From positions 1,781 through 10,665 of the forward strand of contig QIAK01000044.1 of the NCBI GenBank assembly GCA_003225515.1: 8,885 nt of DNA, given 5' to 3'. The notes under the pieces were generated by a model. That model was given only the letters and a program-made list of their open reading frames with translations. It ran no database searches and was not told the DNA's origin. Position numbers and translations under genes: made by a program. This document shows, piece after piece, positions 1-7,103 of the stretch (the stretch's first letter is position 1; each line of letters begins with the position of its first letter). Source of the DNA: Acidobacteriota bacterium (GTDB taxonomy: Bacteria; Acidobacteriota; Terriglobia; Terriglobales; Acidobacteriaceae).

Positions 1-476
1 GTCGCCGACATCACTACGATTCGCAAATTGGGTCGCGTTGCCTGCAACCGCTTCAATAACACCAGGGCAAGGTCACTTTCGAGATGACGCTCATGGAATT
101 CATCGAGCACGACGCCAGTCACGCCCTTCAGTCCCGGATCGTGAAGCAAACGACGAGTCAATACGCCCTCTGTAACGAAACGTAACCGCGTACGAGGGCC
201 GACCGCTTCTTCAAACCGGATCTGATAGCCGACGGTCTCGCCGACCTGTTCTCCAAGTTCCCAAGCGACTCGGCGCGCCGCAAGTCGTGCCGCAATACGC
301 CGCGGTTCGAGTACGATCACCTCACCTTTCAGGATTCCGAGAAGCGCAGGCGGCACTCGGGTCGTCTTCCCTGCACCCGGCGCAGCTACGATCACCAGGC
401 TCTTAGATACCTTTAAAGAGTGAATAATCTCCGGCAGAATGGCGTCCACCGGGAGAGGAGGTTTGGAGTTCAGCAC
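1..476 (-). CDS. hrpB: ATP-dependent RNA helicase HrpB, N-terminal part (cut by window edge)
   Basis: DEAH-type superfamily 2 helicase of the HrpB group, cytoplasmic; its biological role is poorly defined in most bacteria. The minus-strand frame reads without a stop from 476 to the window edge (158 codons plus two bases). Visible motifs are the opening LPVDAILPEI typical of HrpB, Walker A APGAGKTT at residues 32-39, LEPRR (56-60), the DEFHER box (125-130, a DEFH variant usual for HrpB) and the start of motif III, VVMSA, at 154-158. The start is GTG at 476, two codons after an in-frame TGA, which leaves the usual short N-terminus before LPVDA. A Shine-Dalgarno sequence is not obvious. The gene is divergent from the DUF2461 gene at 600. 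The rest of the helicase core and the HrpB-specific C-terminal domain lie outside the window. Confidence 0.93.
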   Translation of the reverse strand, partial: MLNSKPPLPVDAILPEIIHSLKVSKSLVIVAAPGAGKTTRVPPALLGILKGEVIVLEPRRIAARLAARRVAWELGEQVGETVGYQIRFEEAVGPRTRLRFVTEGVLTRRLLHDPGLKGVTGVVLDEFHERHLESDLALVLLKRLQATRPNLRIVVMSA

Positions 477-481
477 TTCTC

Positions 482-511
482 ATCGAAGCATGGGGCTTCG
501 ACTCGCGTCAA
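482..511 (-). promoter_or_regulatory. Weak candidate promoter for hrpB
   Basis: On the minus strand TTGACG (511-506) is followed after 18 nt by TTCGAT (487-482), only five bases before the GTG start at 476. The -35 is a 5/6 match to consensus but the -10 is only 3/6. If used, the transcript would be nearly leaderless, which would fit the lack of a ribosome binding site. This is a consensus-only guess. Confidence 0.25.
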
Positions 512-550
512 TGGGTGCATTCTTTGCAACTCTTACGGCCGCGGCGCTTT

Positions 551-582
551 ACTTTTTCTGCGGCCCACTTTTTCTGCGGCCC
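551..582. repeat. Perfect 16-bp tandem duplication
   Basis: ACTTTTTCTGCGGCCC occurs twice head to tail, at 551-566 and 567-582, with no mismatch. It lies in the divergent gap between hrpB and the DUF2461 gene and ends 17 nt before the ATG at 600. It may be a recent slippage duplication or a doubled regulatory element. Nothing in the sequence tells which. Confidence 0.85.
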
Positions 583-599
583 TTTCTACCTTATTTCGT

Positions 600-1265
600 A
601 TGCCCGCCTACTTTACTGCTGAGCTATTCCAGTTTCTAAATCGCTTGAAGCGCAACAACAAACGCGCGTGGTTTCAGTCTCATCAGGAACAATGGGAAAC
701 ACACGTACGCCAGCCAGCTTTGCAATTCATTACCGAATTCGCTCCGTTCTTGGCCGAACTTTCGCCTTATCTGATCGCCGATGCCCGCCCGTCTCGGGGC
801 TCTCTCTTTCGCATCTACCGCGATACGCGCTTCTCCCATGACAAGCGGCCGTACAAGACGCACATCGCCATGCGTTTCTCCCATCCCGGTAAAGATGTTC
901 ACTCTCCAGGTTTCTATCTGCATCTGGAACCGGGTGGTTGTTTCGCAGCATCGGGGTTATGGCATCCCGAGCCGCCAACTTTGCTAAAGGTCCGGAACGC
1001 GATCATCTCTCGTCCGAAAGAATGGCGCGCTGTCCGCAAACTTCTTAACTGGGACGATGCCAGTAGACTCCGCCGCCCGCCATGCGGGTTTCCTGTCGAT
1101 CACGAATTTGTTGAAGACCTCAAGCTTCGGGACATGGGTACTGCCCAGAACTTCACCGATAAGCAAGTCTGTAGCCCGCGGTTCATGCCGATGTTTGTCG
1201 ACTCTTGCCGCCGAATGTCTCCTCTCGCTGAGTTTCTCAGCGGCGCTGTCGGATTGAAGTTTTAG
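600..1265 (+). CDS. DUF2461 / TIGR02453 family protein
   Basis: A 221-residue protein of the DUF2461 family, widespread in bacteria and without an established biochemical function; no signal peptide or membrane helix is seen. Family hallmarks are the N-terminal helix and FQSHQEQWE-type segment (about 25-33), the central block SLFRIYRDTRFSHDKRPYKT (68-87), PGFYLHLEPGG (103-113) and the C-terminal half with PCGFPVDHEF (161-170). The frame stays open upstream to 420, but that part runs antisense to the hrpB N-terminus and has no family similarity. The ATG at 600 gives the normal N-terminus, so I start there. No clear Shine-Dalgarno precedes it. The 16-bp duplication lies just upstream. It is convergent with hisA, 36 nt from its stop, and no terminator hairpin is evident between them. 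Confidence 0.88.
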   Translation: MPAYFTAELFQFLNRLKRNNKRAWFQSHQEQWETHVRQPALQFITEFAPFLAELSPYLIADARPSRGSLFRIYRDTRFSHDKRPYKTHIAMRFSHPGKDVHSPGFYLHLEPGGCFAASGLWHPEPPTLLKVRNAIISRPKEWRAVRKLLNWDDASRLRRPPCGFPVDHEFVEDLKLRDMGTAQNFTDKQVCSPRFMPMFVDSCRRMSPLAEFLSGAVGLKF

Positions 1266-1301
1266 AGCTGGGAAGCGTGCGAATTAAAGATCACTGAAGA
1301 A

Positions 1302-1994
1302 TCATTCACTGGACCTCTGGAAACCTGGGAGTATGCCTTTGTAGATTGCCATTCCGACCACGGCATCTACATCGATTGAATGCAGTTCATCGATTTCCGT
1401 TTGAGTCCGGATTCCGCCTGCCGCGATGAGTTGTCTGGATGTCGCCTGTCGCAAGGGGCCGATCACATCAAGCGGGAATCCCTGCAGCAATCCTTCAGTT
1501 TCCACGTGGGTGTAGAGAAAACCGCCGCACCATCGCTCAAGCGCCTGCAGCATTTGCAGTGGACTGACATCAGTCAGCTTGCGCCATCCTTGGATGGTCA
1601 CCCGACCTCCGATCGCATCGAGAGCAAACACCAATCGGCAGGGTCCGACCGCATTCGCCATCTCCTCTGCGAAAGCGAGATCCAGCTTGCCTTTCGCGAA
1701 TAGCGCCGATCCGAGGATTACTCTTCGCGCTCCCGCCGCCAGCGCGGTCCGCGCAGCCTCAACCGAGCGGATTCCGCCGCCAACCTGGCACGGGAGCCGG
1801 CAGGTCAGCTTCTTCACCAATTCCAGGTTGCTTCCCGTCCCAATCGCAGCATCCAGATCAATAAGTTGGACGAGAGGGAATTTTGAAAACCGAACGATCC
1901 AAGTCTCAAAATCATCGAACTCCAGAGCTTTCCGACGGCCCTGAACTAACTGGACGATCTTGCCGCCCATCAGATCGATCGATGGAATCAGCAT
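1302..1994 (-). CDS. hisA: HisA, ProFAR isomerase
   Basis: Phosphoribosylformimino-5-aminoimidazole carboxamide ribotide isomerase, a (beta/alpha)8 barrel catalysing the Amadori rearrangement of ProFAR to PRFAR, which HisF then uses. It has 230 residues from ATG 1994. Visible elements are IPSIDLMGGK with the catalytic Asp at residue 7, the phosphate-binding QVGGGIRS (70-77), the second catalytic Asp in FALDAIGG (126) and AAGGIR near the C-terminus. The usual TD/E..(R/K)DG loop reads THVETEG (162-168), keeping the Thr. An in-frame GTG at 2000 is an alternative start, but AGG placed 5-9 nt before ATG 1994 favours the latter. The start overlaps the hisF end by 7 nt. It is the last gene of the operon, converging on the DUF2461 gene. 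There is no sign of a PriA-type dual HisA/TrpF role, but this was not tested. Confidence 0.95.
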   Translation of the reverse strand: MLIPSIDLMGGKIVQLVQGRRKALEFDDFETWIVRFSKFPLVQLIDLDAAIGTGSNLELVKKLTCRLPCQVGGGIRSVEAARTALAAGARRVILGSALFAKGKLDLAFAEEMANAVGPCRLVFALDAIGGRVTIQGWRKLTDVSPLQMLQALERWCGGFLYTHVETEGLLQGFPLDVIGPLRQATSRQLIAAGGIRTQTEIDELHSIDVDAVVGMAIYKGILPGFQRSSE

Positions 1995-2755
1995 GGCCAC
2001 CTCACCGGGATCCCTTCCGAATTCAGTTGTTCCTTGAGATCAACGAGTCGGCTGAATCCATAATGAAAAATCGAGGCGGCTAGCGCGGCATCGGCATGTC
2101 CGTCGCGGAACACATCAACAAAATGGTGCGCACCTCCCGCGCCACCAGACGCAATCACCGGAATCCGCACGGAATCAGACACTGCGCGCGTCAGGTCGCA
2201 ATCGAATCCTAATCCAGTTCCATCACGGTCCATGGACGTCAGCAGGATTTCGCCCGCTCCTCGCGATTCCGCTTCCCGTGCCCACTCAATCGCATCACGG
2301 CCTGTCGAGATTCGTCCTCCATGCGTGAAAGTTTTCCAGCGCGATAACCCGTCGCACGATTTAGCATCGATAGCGACCACCACGGCTTGCGAGCCAAAGC
2401 GTCCTGCGACTTCCGTGATCAAAGGGGGGTGAGCAAGAGCGGCGGAATTGATGCTGATCTTATCGGCGCCAGCTGAAAATACTGACTGCGCATCTTCCAG
2501 CGTGCGAATTCCGCCGCCAACCGTGAAAGGAATGAATAACTCCGCCGCCGTCCGGCGGACGCTGTCGAGCAGGATTGCGCGGCCTTGGTGAGCCGCCGAA
2601 ATATCGAGAAGTACAATCTCGTCGGCTCCAGACGCACTATGCGCGCTCGCCATTTCGGCCGGATCACCCGCGTCGCGCAGGTTTTCAAATTGGACTCCTT
2701 TGACGACCCGGCCGGCATTCACATCCAGACACGCGATGATACGTCTTGTCAGCAT
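1988..2755 (-). CDS. hisF: HisF, imidazole glycerol phosphate synthase cyclase subunit
   Basis: Cyclase subunit of IGP synthase. It uses ammonia made by HisH to convert PRFAR into imidazole glycerol phosphate and AICAR. It has 255 residues, the normal length. MLTRRIIACLDVNAGRVVKG opens the barrel with catalytic Asp11. The second catalytic Asp is Asp130 in VVVAIDAKS, exactly the canonical positions. TVGGGIR (78-84) and IASGGAGG are the phosphate-binding glycine loops. The frame is open upstream to 2890 within hisH, but family alignment sets the start at ATG 2755. That start is 11 nt past the hisH stop with only a weak GGA before it, so translation may depend on coupling to hisH. The adjacent hisH and hisF encode partners of one heterodimer. 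Confidence 0.97.
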   Translation of the reverse strand: MLTRRIIACLDVNAGRVVKGVQFENLRDAGDPAEMASAHSASGADEIVLLDISAAHQGRAILLDSVRRTAAELFIPFTVGGGIRTLEDAQSVFSAGADKISINSAALAHPPLITEVAGRFGSQAVVVAIDAKSCDGLSRWKTFTHGGRISTGRDAIEWAREAESRGAGEILLTSMDRDGTGLGFDCDLTRAVSDSVRIPVIASGGAGGAHHFVDVFRDGHADAALAASIFHYGFSRLVDLKEQLNSEGIPVRWPC

Positions 2756-2766
2756 GTTTTCCGGAT

Positions 2767-3357
2767 TCAGATCGTGCAGAAATTGCGCAGCACCGTTAAA
2801 CCGGTTTCCCCTGATTTTTCTGGATGGAATTGCACTCCAAACGTTTGGCCGCGTTCCATCGCTGCTGAGACCCGGCCTCCGTACTCGCAATTCGCCACTG
2901 TGGTTTCACCCACCGGGGCACGAAAAGAATGCGAGAAATACACAAAGGATGAGGGCGGCACGCCGCGTAAGAGCCGTGATGATGCGGCAAGCTGAAGCCG
3001 GTTCCATCCCACATGCGGCGATTTCACGTTCGTCGGAAAACGCTCGCATTCACCCGCGAACAAACCTAGACCCGTTGTTTCGGGGGATTCCTCGCTGCCT
3101 TTAAACATCCACTGCATGCCGACACAAATGCCTAAGAACGGAATCTCACGGGTGATGGCATGTGCGATTGCGCCCTGCAGTCCGGTGCGCAGAAGCATCT
3201 TCGTCGCGGCAAAGTGTCCTACGCCCGGCAGTATGATCTTTGATGCCTGTGCCACACTCGCAGGGTCAGAAGTGATGGCACACTCCTGCCCCAGCCAATC
3301 CAGCGCCTTTTTCACCGACACCAGATTCCCAGCTCCATAGTCCACAATCGCAATCAT
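2767..3357 (-). CDS. hisH: HisH, imidazole glycerol phosphate synthase glutaminase subunit
   Basis: Class I glutamine amidotransferase that hydrolyses glutamine and channels ammonia to HisF. It has 196 residues from ATG 3357, a normal length. VDYGAGNL lies at the N-terminus, followed by the oxyanion-strand PGVGHF, the nucleophile Cys78 in GICVGMQ, PHVGWN, and the His178/Glu180 pair in FGVQFHPEKS completing the catalytic triad. A GTG one codon upstream (3360) is an alternative start. With ATG the junction with hisB is TGATG, a one-base stop/start overlap typical of coupled translation. There are no anomalies; all catalytic residues are present. Confidence 0.97.
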   Translation of the reverse strand: MIAIVDYGAGNLVSVKKALDWLGQECAITSDPASVAQASKIILPGVGHFAATKMLLRTGLQGAIAHAITREIPFLGICVGMQWMFKGSEESPETTGLGLFAGECERFPTNVKSPHVGWNRLQLAASSRLLRGVPPSSFVYFSHSFRAPVGETTVANCEYGGRVSAAMERGQTFGVQFHPEKSGETGLTVLRNFCTI

Positions 3358-3944
3358 CACAGCATCCCCTTCGTGCTGGGGAGAAGGCGCGACATGCGCC
3401 GGTCGCGCCAGCAGGCGGCACGCAAAGCCCGGGCGAAAGCTTTGAACAGTGCTTCGATTTTGTGGTGGCTCGATCGTCCGTAAAGCACACGCACGTGAAC
3501 ATTAGCCCGCGCACCGCGGGCAAAACCTTCGAAGAAATCGTGCACGAGTTCCGATTGCAAATCTCCGACTAGCCGTTGGCGTACTCGGGTATTCACTACG
3601 GCAGCCGCTCGTCCGCAGAAGTCGACTGCAGCCATTCCCATGGTCTCGTCCATCGGCATAAGAAAGTATCCCGCTCGCAGAATCCCGCGCTTGCTGCGGA
3701 GTGCTTTGTCGAATGCCTGCCCGAGGACGATGCCGACATCCTCTACCGTGTGGTGTTGATCCACGTCGAGATCGCCGCGAGCACTGAGGTTCAGATCAAA
3801 GCCTCCATGGTGCGCAAACAATTCCAGCATGTGATCGAAGAAACGAATTCCAGTGGACACCTGGTATCGTCCGCGCCCCTCGATGGTGAGCGAGATCTGA
3901 ATCTGAGTCTCTTTGCTGATCCGCTTAATGCTGCCTTTCCTCAT
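3357..3944 (-). CDS. hisB: HisB, imidazoleglycerol-phosphate dehydratase (monofunctional)
   Basis: Converts imidazole glycerol phosphate to imidazole acetol phosphate using a di-manganese centre. It has 195 residues, the length of the single-domain enzyme; the HAD phosphatase domain of the enterobacterial bifunctional HisB is missing, so histidinol-phosphate phosphatase must be encoded elsewhere. Metal-binding blocks are visible as HHTVED (64-69) and HHKIEA (160-165). Further family blocks are GIRFFDHMLELFAHHGGFDL (32-51), MPMDE (96-100), HDFFEGFA (135-142) and the C-terminal LPSTKG. The start ATG 3944 overlaps the hisC stop by four bases (ATGA). Confidence 0.96.
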   Translation of the reverse strand: MRKGSIKRISKETQIQISLTIEGRGRYQVSTGIRFFDHMLELFAHHGGFDLNLSARGDLDVDQHHTVEDVGIVLGQAFDKALRSKRGILRAGYFLMPMDETMGMAAVDFCGRAAAVVNTRVRQRLVGDLQSELVHDFFEGFARGARANVHVRVLYGRSSHHKIEALFKAFARALRAACWRDRRMSRLLPSTKGML

Positions 3945-5017
3945 CGCAGTGACGCTCCTTGCTCAATTCCACGCCCTTCGAGCGTCTCCTGCAATGCCGT
4001 AAACAAGCGGTCGCTGTGCGCGCGTGGACCCAAGGTGATGCGCACACATCCTTCACAAGCATGGTCGCTCGAACGGTCGCGCACCAGAATTCCGCGTCGT
4101 CGCATTTGTTCCACGAACGCCGCGGCTTCGCCCACGCGCATCAACACAAAATTAGCCTGGCTGGGCCAGAATTGAATTCCGAATTCCCGGAGCACACGTT
4201 CCAGGCGTGTTCGTGAATCTCGAACTTCGCTGACATACTGTTCGATGTAGGCCTGATCTCGAAGGGCCTCGGGCAGGCACGCCAGCGCCACGGCGTTCAC
4301 GTTGTACGGCGAGCTGACTCGGCGCACCGCGCACATTTGCTCTGCGGCTCCGACCAGCACGCCAATACGCAAGCCAGCCAGTCCGTAAGCCTTGGAAAAA
4401 GTACGCGCAACAAACAGATTCGGAACCTCGCTGCGGATAGTCAGAACCGTTTGCCCATAAAACTCAAAGTACGCCTCATCCACGAGCACCGCTGCGGACG
4501 GCGCCGAGTTGGCAATTCGAAGGATTTCCTTCAAGGGCGCGACCGTTCCTGTGGGATTGTTCGGGTTTGCAACAACAATGAGCCGCGTGCGCGCTGTAAT
4601 GTGGCCGCACAGGTCGCCGCCAGGAAAACTAAAATCCTTCCCAGCCGGAATGCTGAGAACCTGCGCGCCGCTTGCCAATATGTAAATGCGGTACATCGAA
4701 TAGGTAGGCACAACGATCAATGCCTCGTCCCCACCCTCTAGGTACGTCTCACAGAGCAAATGGATCGCCTCGTCCACTCCATTCGTCAACAGCAGTTCCG
4801 GAGCTGCGATCCCCAACGCTCCAGCCACCACCGCTTCGACAGGCTCTCGTTCCGGATACTTCGTAAGGTCCTCTGCGCTCAATCGTCGCAGCCTTTCGAG
4901 CACGCGCGGAGAACACCCCGTTGTGTTTTCATTGAAGTCCAAGCGGAGTCCATTCCGCCCCACGAGTGGAGGATGATAGGACGGCAGCGTGCGCACGGCT
5001 TCTCGCGGACTAAGCAT
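3941..5017 (-). CDS. hisC: HisC, histidinol-phosphate aminotransferase
   Basis: PLP-dependent fold-type I (class I/II) aminotransferase converting imidazole acetol phosphate and glutamate to histidinol phosphate and 2-oxoglutarate. It has 358 residues, the usual length. Visible elements are LDFNENTTGCSP (26-37, substrate-binding segment), NPNNPTGT (151-158), DEAYFEF (180-186) and the Schiff-base lysine Lys209 in RTFSKAYGLAGLRIG, with the downstream Arg of the PLP phosphate site. ATG 5017 lies 8 nt inside the end of the hisD reading frame, preceded by GAGG at suitable distance. Because its start lies inside hisD, the premature stop in the present hisD sequence could reduce its translation; that is an inference. 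Confidence 0.96.
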   Translation of the reverse strand: MLSPREAVRTLPSYHPPLVGRNGLRLDFNENTTGCSPRVLERLRRLSAEDLTKYPEREPVEAVVAGALGIAAPELLLTNGVDEAIHLLCETYLEGGDEALIVVPTYSMYRIYILASGAQVLSIPAGKDFSFPGGDLCGHITARTRLIVVANPNNPTGTVAPLKEILRIANSAPSAAVLVDEAYFEFYGQTVLTIRSEVPNLFVARTFSKAYGLAGLRIGVLVGAAEQMCAVRRVSSPYNVNAVALACLPEALRDQAYIEQYVSEVRDSRTRLERVLREFGIQFWPSQANFVLMRVGEAAAFVEQMRRRGILVRDRSSDHACEGCVRITLGPRAHSDRLFTALQETLEGRGIEQGASLR

Positions 5018-6234
5018 GTTCGCACCTCACACGAATAGACTCAGCATGCGCAGGAAGTCCTTCCGCGCCGGCGAGACATTCAATCGCGGGCGCGATTCTC
5101 CTCAAGCCATGACTAGAAAGTTTCTGCACGGTGATGACCTTCACGAAATCGAGAATGCTCAGCCCTCCTCGAAATCGAGCCTGCCCCGAAGTGGGCAAAA
5201 CATGGTTGGGACCGGAAACGTAATCGCCCGCTGCCTGTGCTGAATAGTTACCCACAAAGACCGAACCTGCGTTCCGGACGAAAGGCAAATCATCTTCACT
5301 AACGGTGATGTGTTCGGGTGCAAGCAGATTCGCCCACTCGCGAGCTTGGTCGCGTGAGGCCGCTACGAGGATTGCGCCATGTCTATCCAAAGAGGCCCGA
5401 GCGGTTGGATTTTTTGTTGCGAGTTGTGTCACATTTGCGCTCACAGATCGCGCCAACGATCGAGTCGCCGTGATGAACAATGCGAGCACCTCGGGATCAT
5501 GCTCCGCCTGTGCCACCAGATCGGCGGCAATAAACTCAGGGTTGGGTGAGTCGCGCAATGAACCGCCCAAAATAACCGTCTCTGTAGGCCCGGCGAGACA
5601 ATCAATAGCGCAGTCAAATGACACGAGCTTCTTCGCGGCTGTGACGTAGGCATTCCCTGGCCCTACAATCTTTTCAACTTTTGGAATGCTCCTCGTACCG
5701 TAAGCTAGTGCCGCAACTGCCTGTGCTCCTCCCACTCGATAAAATTCGCGCACGCCGAGCATTGCGCCTGCCGCCAGAACCTCCATAGAAGGATTGGGAG
5801 ACACAACTCGAATGTTCTTCACTCAGCAAAGTGGAAACCAGTGGATAGCGCCCGCCGGGCACATAGCAACCGACAGAATCTAGAGGACGAACCAATTGCC
5901 CGAGAGAGATTCCGGCGCGCGTTCGCATCCAGGTTTTCGGCTTTTGCCACTCGCAGAAGCGTCGAATATTCGCGGCAGCCTGCCGCAACGATTTGAGCAG
6001 TGACGGTGCAACCTTCTCCAATGCCGCAGCCATGTCTTTTTCATCGATGCGGAAGGGCTGTTTGGCAGCCAACCCATCCCACCGTTTGGCATACTGCCGA
6101 AGCAATCGATCTCCGCCGTAGCGGACGGAATCTACAATGCGGCGCACTCCCCGTTCCAATCCGTTGACCCGCCCGCCTCGCGTGGCAAGGCGTTGCACCA
6201 TCTCTTCAGCCGGACGGCCCTCGACGATTCGCAT
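5010..6234 (-). pseudogene. hisD: HisD, histidinol dehydrogenase, interrupted by an internal deletion/frameshift
   Basis: Zinc- and NAD-dependent enzyme oxidising histidinol to histidine in two steps. The gene reads in two pieces. From ATG 6234 the first 137 residues are native, including SVGCYVPGGRYPLVSTLL. After the Leu codon at 5826-5824 the frame becomes nonsense and stops at 5676-5674. The rest of HisD is in another frame from 5822 to 5010 (270 codons). It contains GGAQAVAALAYGT, VGPGNAYVT, the zinc ligands in QAEHDP, the catalytic APEH, GDYVSGPNHVLP and the final LPAH. Family members normally carry about ten residues between STLL and this point (pattern M.A.PA.VAG), so roughly 29 nt are missing, not just a shifted base. 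The downstream frame has a TGA immediately before GTG 5822. ATG 6234 overlaps the hisG stop (TGATG). All other sites are intact, so either a recent real mutation or a sequencing/assembly error is possible. Confidence 0.88.
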
Positions 6235-7103
6235 CACAGCACCACCTTATTTAGCGGATACTCGACGATGCCCTCCGCCCACGCCTGTTTGAGCCGGGGA
6301 ATGACATCCCACGCCGCACTCTCGTCGATTACCGTATTCACCGCCAGCCAATCTTCGTCGCTCAGGTGAGAGATCGTCGGCTTCTGCAATGCCGGCAATA
6401 CCGCCAGCACTCCCGCAAGATTCTCTTTCCGGACGTTCAGCATCAGTCCCACGCGATCCTGCGCTTCCATGGCTCCCTGCAACATCAAGGCAAGGTTGTC
6501 GATTTTTTGCCGTTTTGCCTGATCAGCATAAGAACATTCGTTGGCGATCAACTGCGTGTTCGATTCCAGCACCGTCTCAAGAATTCGAAGCCGGTTAGCT
6601 TTTAGCGAACTGCCGGTTTCAGTCACTTCCACAATGGCGTCCGCAAGCATGGGAGGCTTAACTTCAGTCGCGCCCCAGGAGAACTCAACCCGTACCTCAA
6701 CGCCTTTCTTGCGGAAGTAATCGCGTGTAACTGACAACAGTTCGGTGGCAACGATTTTTCCTGAGAGATCCTCCGCCCTTTGCGCAGTACTTTCCTCCGG
6801 GACGGCCAATACCCATCGCACTTTCCCTCGGCTGCGTTTGGCATAAATCAAGTCGCTAACTGTGACTACGTGCAGTCCGCTCTCAACTACCCAGTCGAGT
6901 CCTGTCAGTCCCGCATCGATGGCGCCATGCTCTACGTAACGAGCCATTTCTTGCGCGCGAATCAGCATGCAATCGATTTCAGGATCCGCGGTGCTGGCGA
7001 AATACGATCGCCCATTCGTGTATGCGGGAAGCCCGGCTCGCGCGAATAGCTCTAACGTGGCCTCTTGCAAACTACCTTTCGGTATTCCGATACGGAGTTT
7101 CAT
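6234..7103 (-). CDS. hisG: HisG, ATP phosphoribosyltransferase, long form
   Basis: First committed step: ATP plus PRPP to phosphoribosyl-ATP, normally feedback-inhibited by histidine. It has 289 residues from ATG 7103. The start MKLRIGIPKGSL is the typical N-terminus; the frame extends upstream inside hisI but without family similarity. The family block AGLTGLDWV is at 64-72, and the PRPP-binding loop DAIVEVTETGSSLKAN is at 155-170. Residues from about 213 (DRVGLMLNVRKENL...) to the end form the ACT-like regulatory domain, identifying the long HisG that works without HisZ. The start codon overlaps the hisI stop as ATGA. GGGGGA lies before it at ribosome-binding distance. Regulation is expected to be allosteric by histidine in addition to the upstream attenuator. 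Confidence 0.96.
   Translation of the reverse strand: MKLRIGIPKGSLQEATLELFARAGLPAYTNGRSYFASTADPEIDCMLIRAQEMARYVEHGAIDAGLTGLDWVVESGLHVVTVSDLIYAKRSRGKVRWVLAVPEESTAQRAEDLSGKIVATELLSVTRDYFRKKGVEVRVEFSWGATEVKPPMLADAIVEVTETGSSLKANRLRILETVLESNTQLIANECSYADQAKRQKIDNLALMLQGAMEAQDRVGLMLNVRKENLAGVLAVLPALQKPTISHLSDEDWLAVNTVIDESAAWDVIPRLKQAWAEGIVEYPLNKVVL

Noticed and set aside
420..599. Upstream extension of the DUF2461 frame (60 extra codons)
   Set aside because: It runs antisense to the HrpB N-terminus, has no family similarity and crosses the 16-bp duplication. The family N-terminus begins at ATG 600.
1266..1301. Bidirectional terminator between hisA and the DUF2461 gene
   Set aside because: The 36-nt gap shows no hairpin followed by a T-tract on either strand.
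2585..3104. Overlapping plus-strand open frames opposite hisF/hisH
   Set aside because: They are shadows of intact, motif-complete genes on the minus strand and have no independent support.
3576..4175. Plus-strand 199-codon open frame opposite hisB/hisC
   Set aside because: It is the antisense shadow of two clearly conserved genes and has no recognisable domain.
4337..4741. Plus-strand 134-codon open frame opposite hisC
   Set aside because: It is an antisense shadow of hisC with arginine-rich, low-complexity composition and no family features.
5800..5830. Programmed ribosomal frameshift in hisD
   Set aside because: There is no slippery heptamer at the junction, and a frameshift alone would not restore the roughly ten missing conserved residues. 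A deletion or assembly error explains it better.
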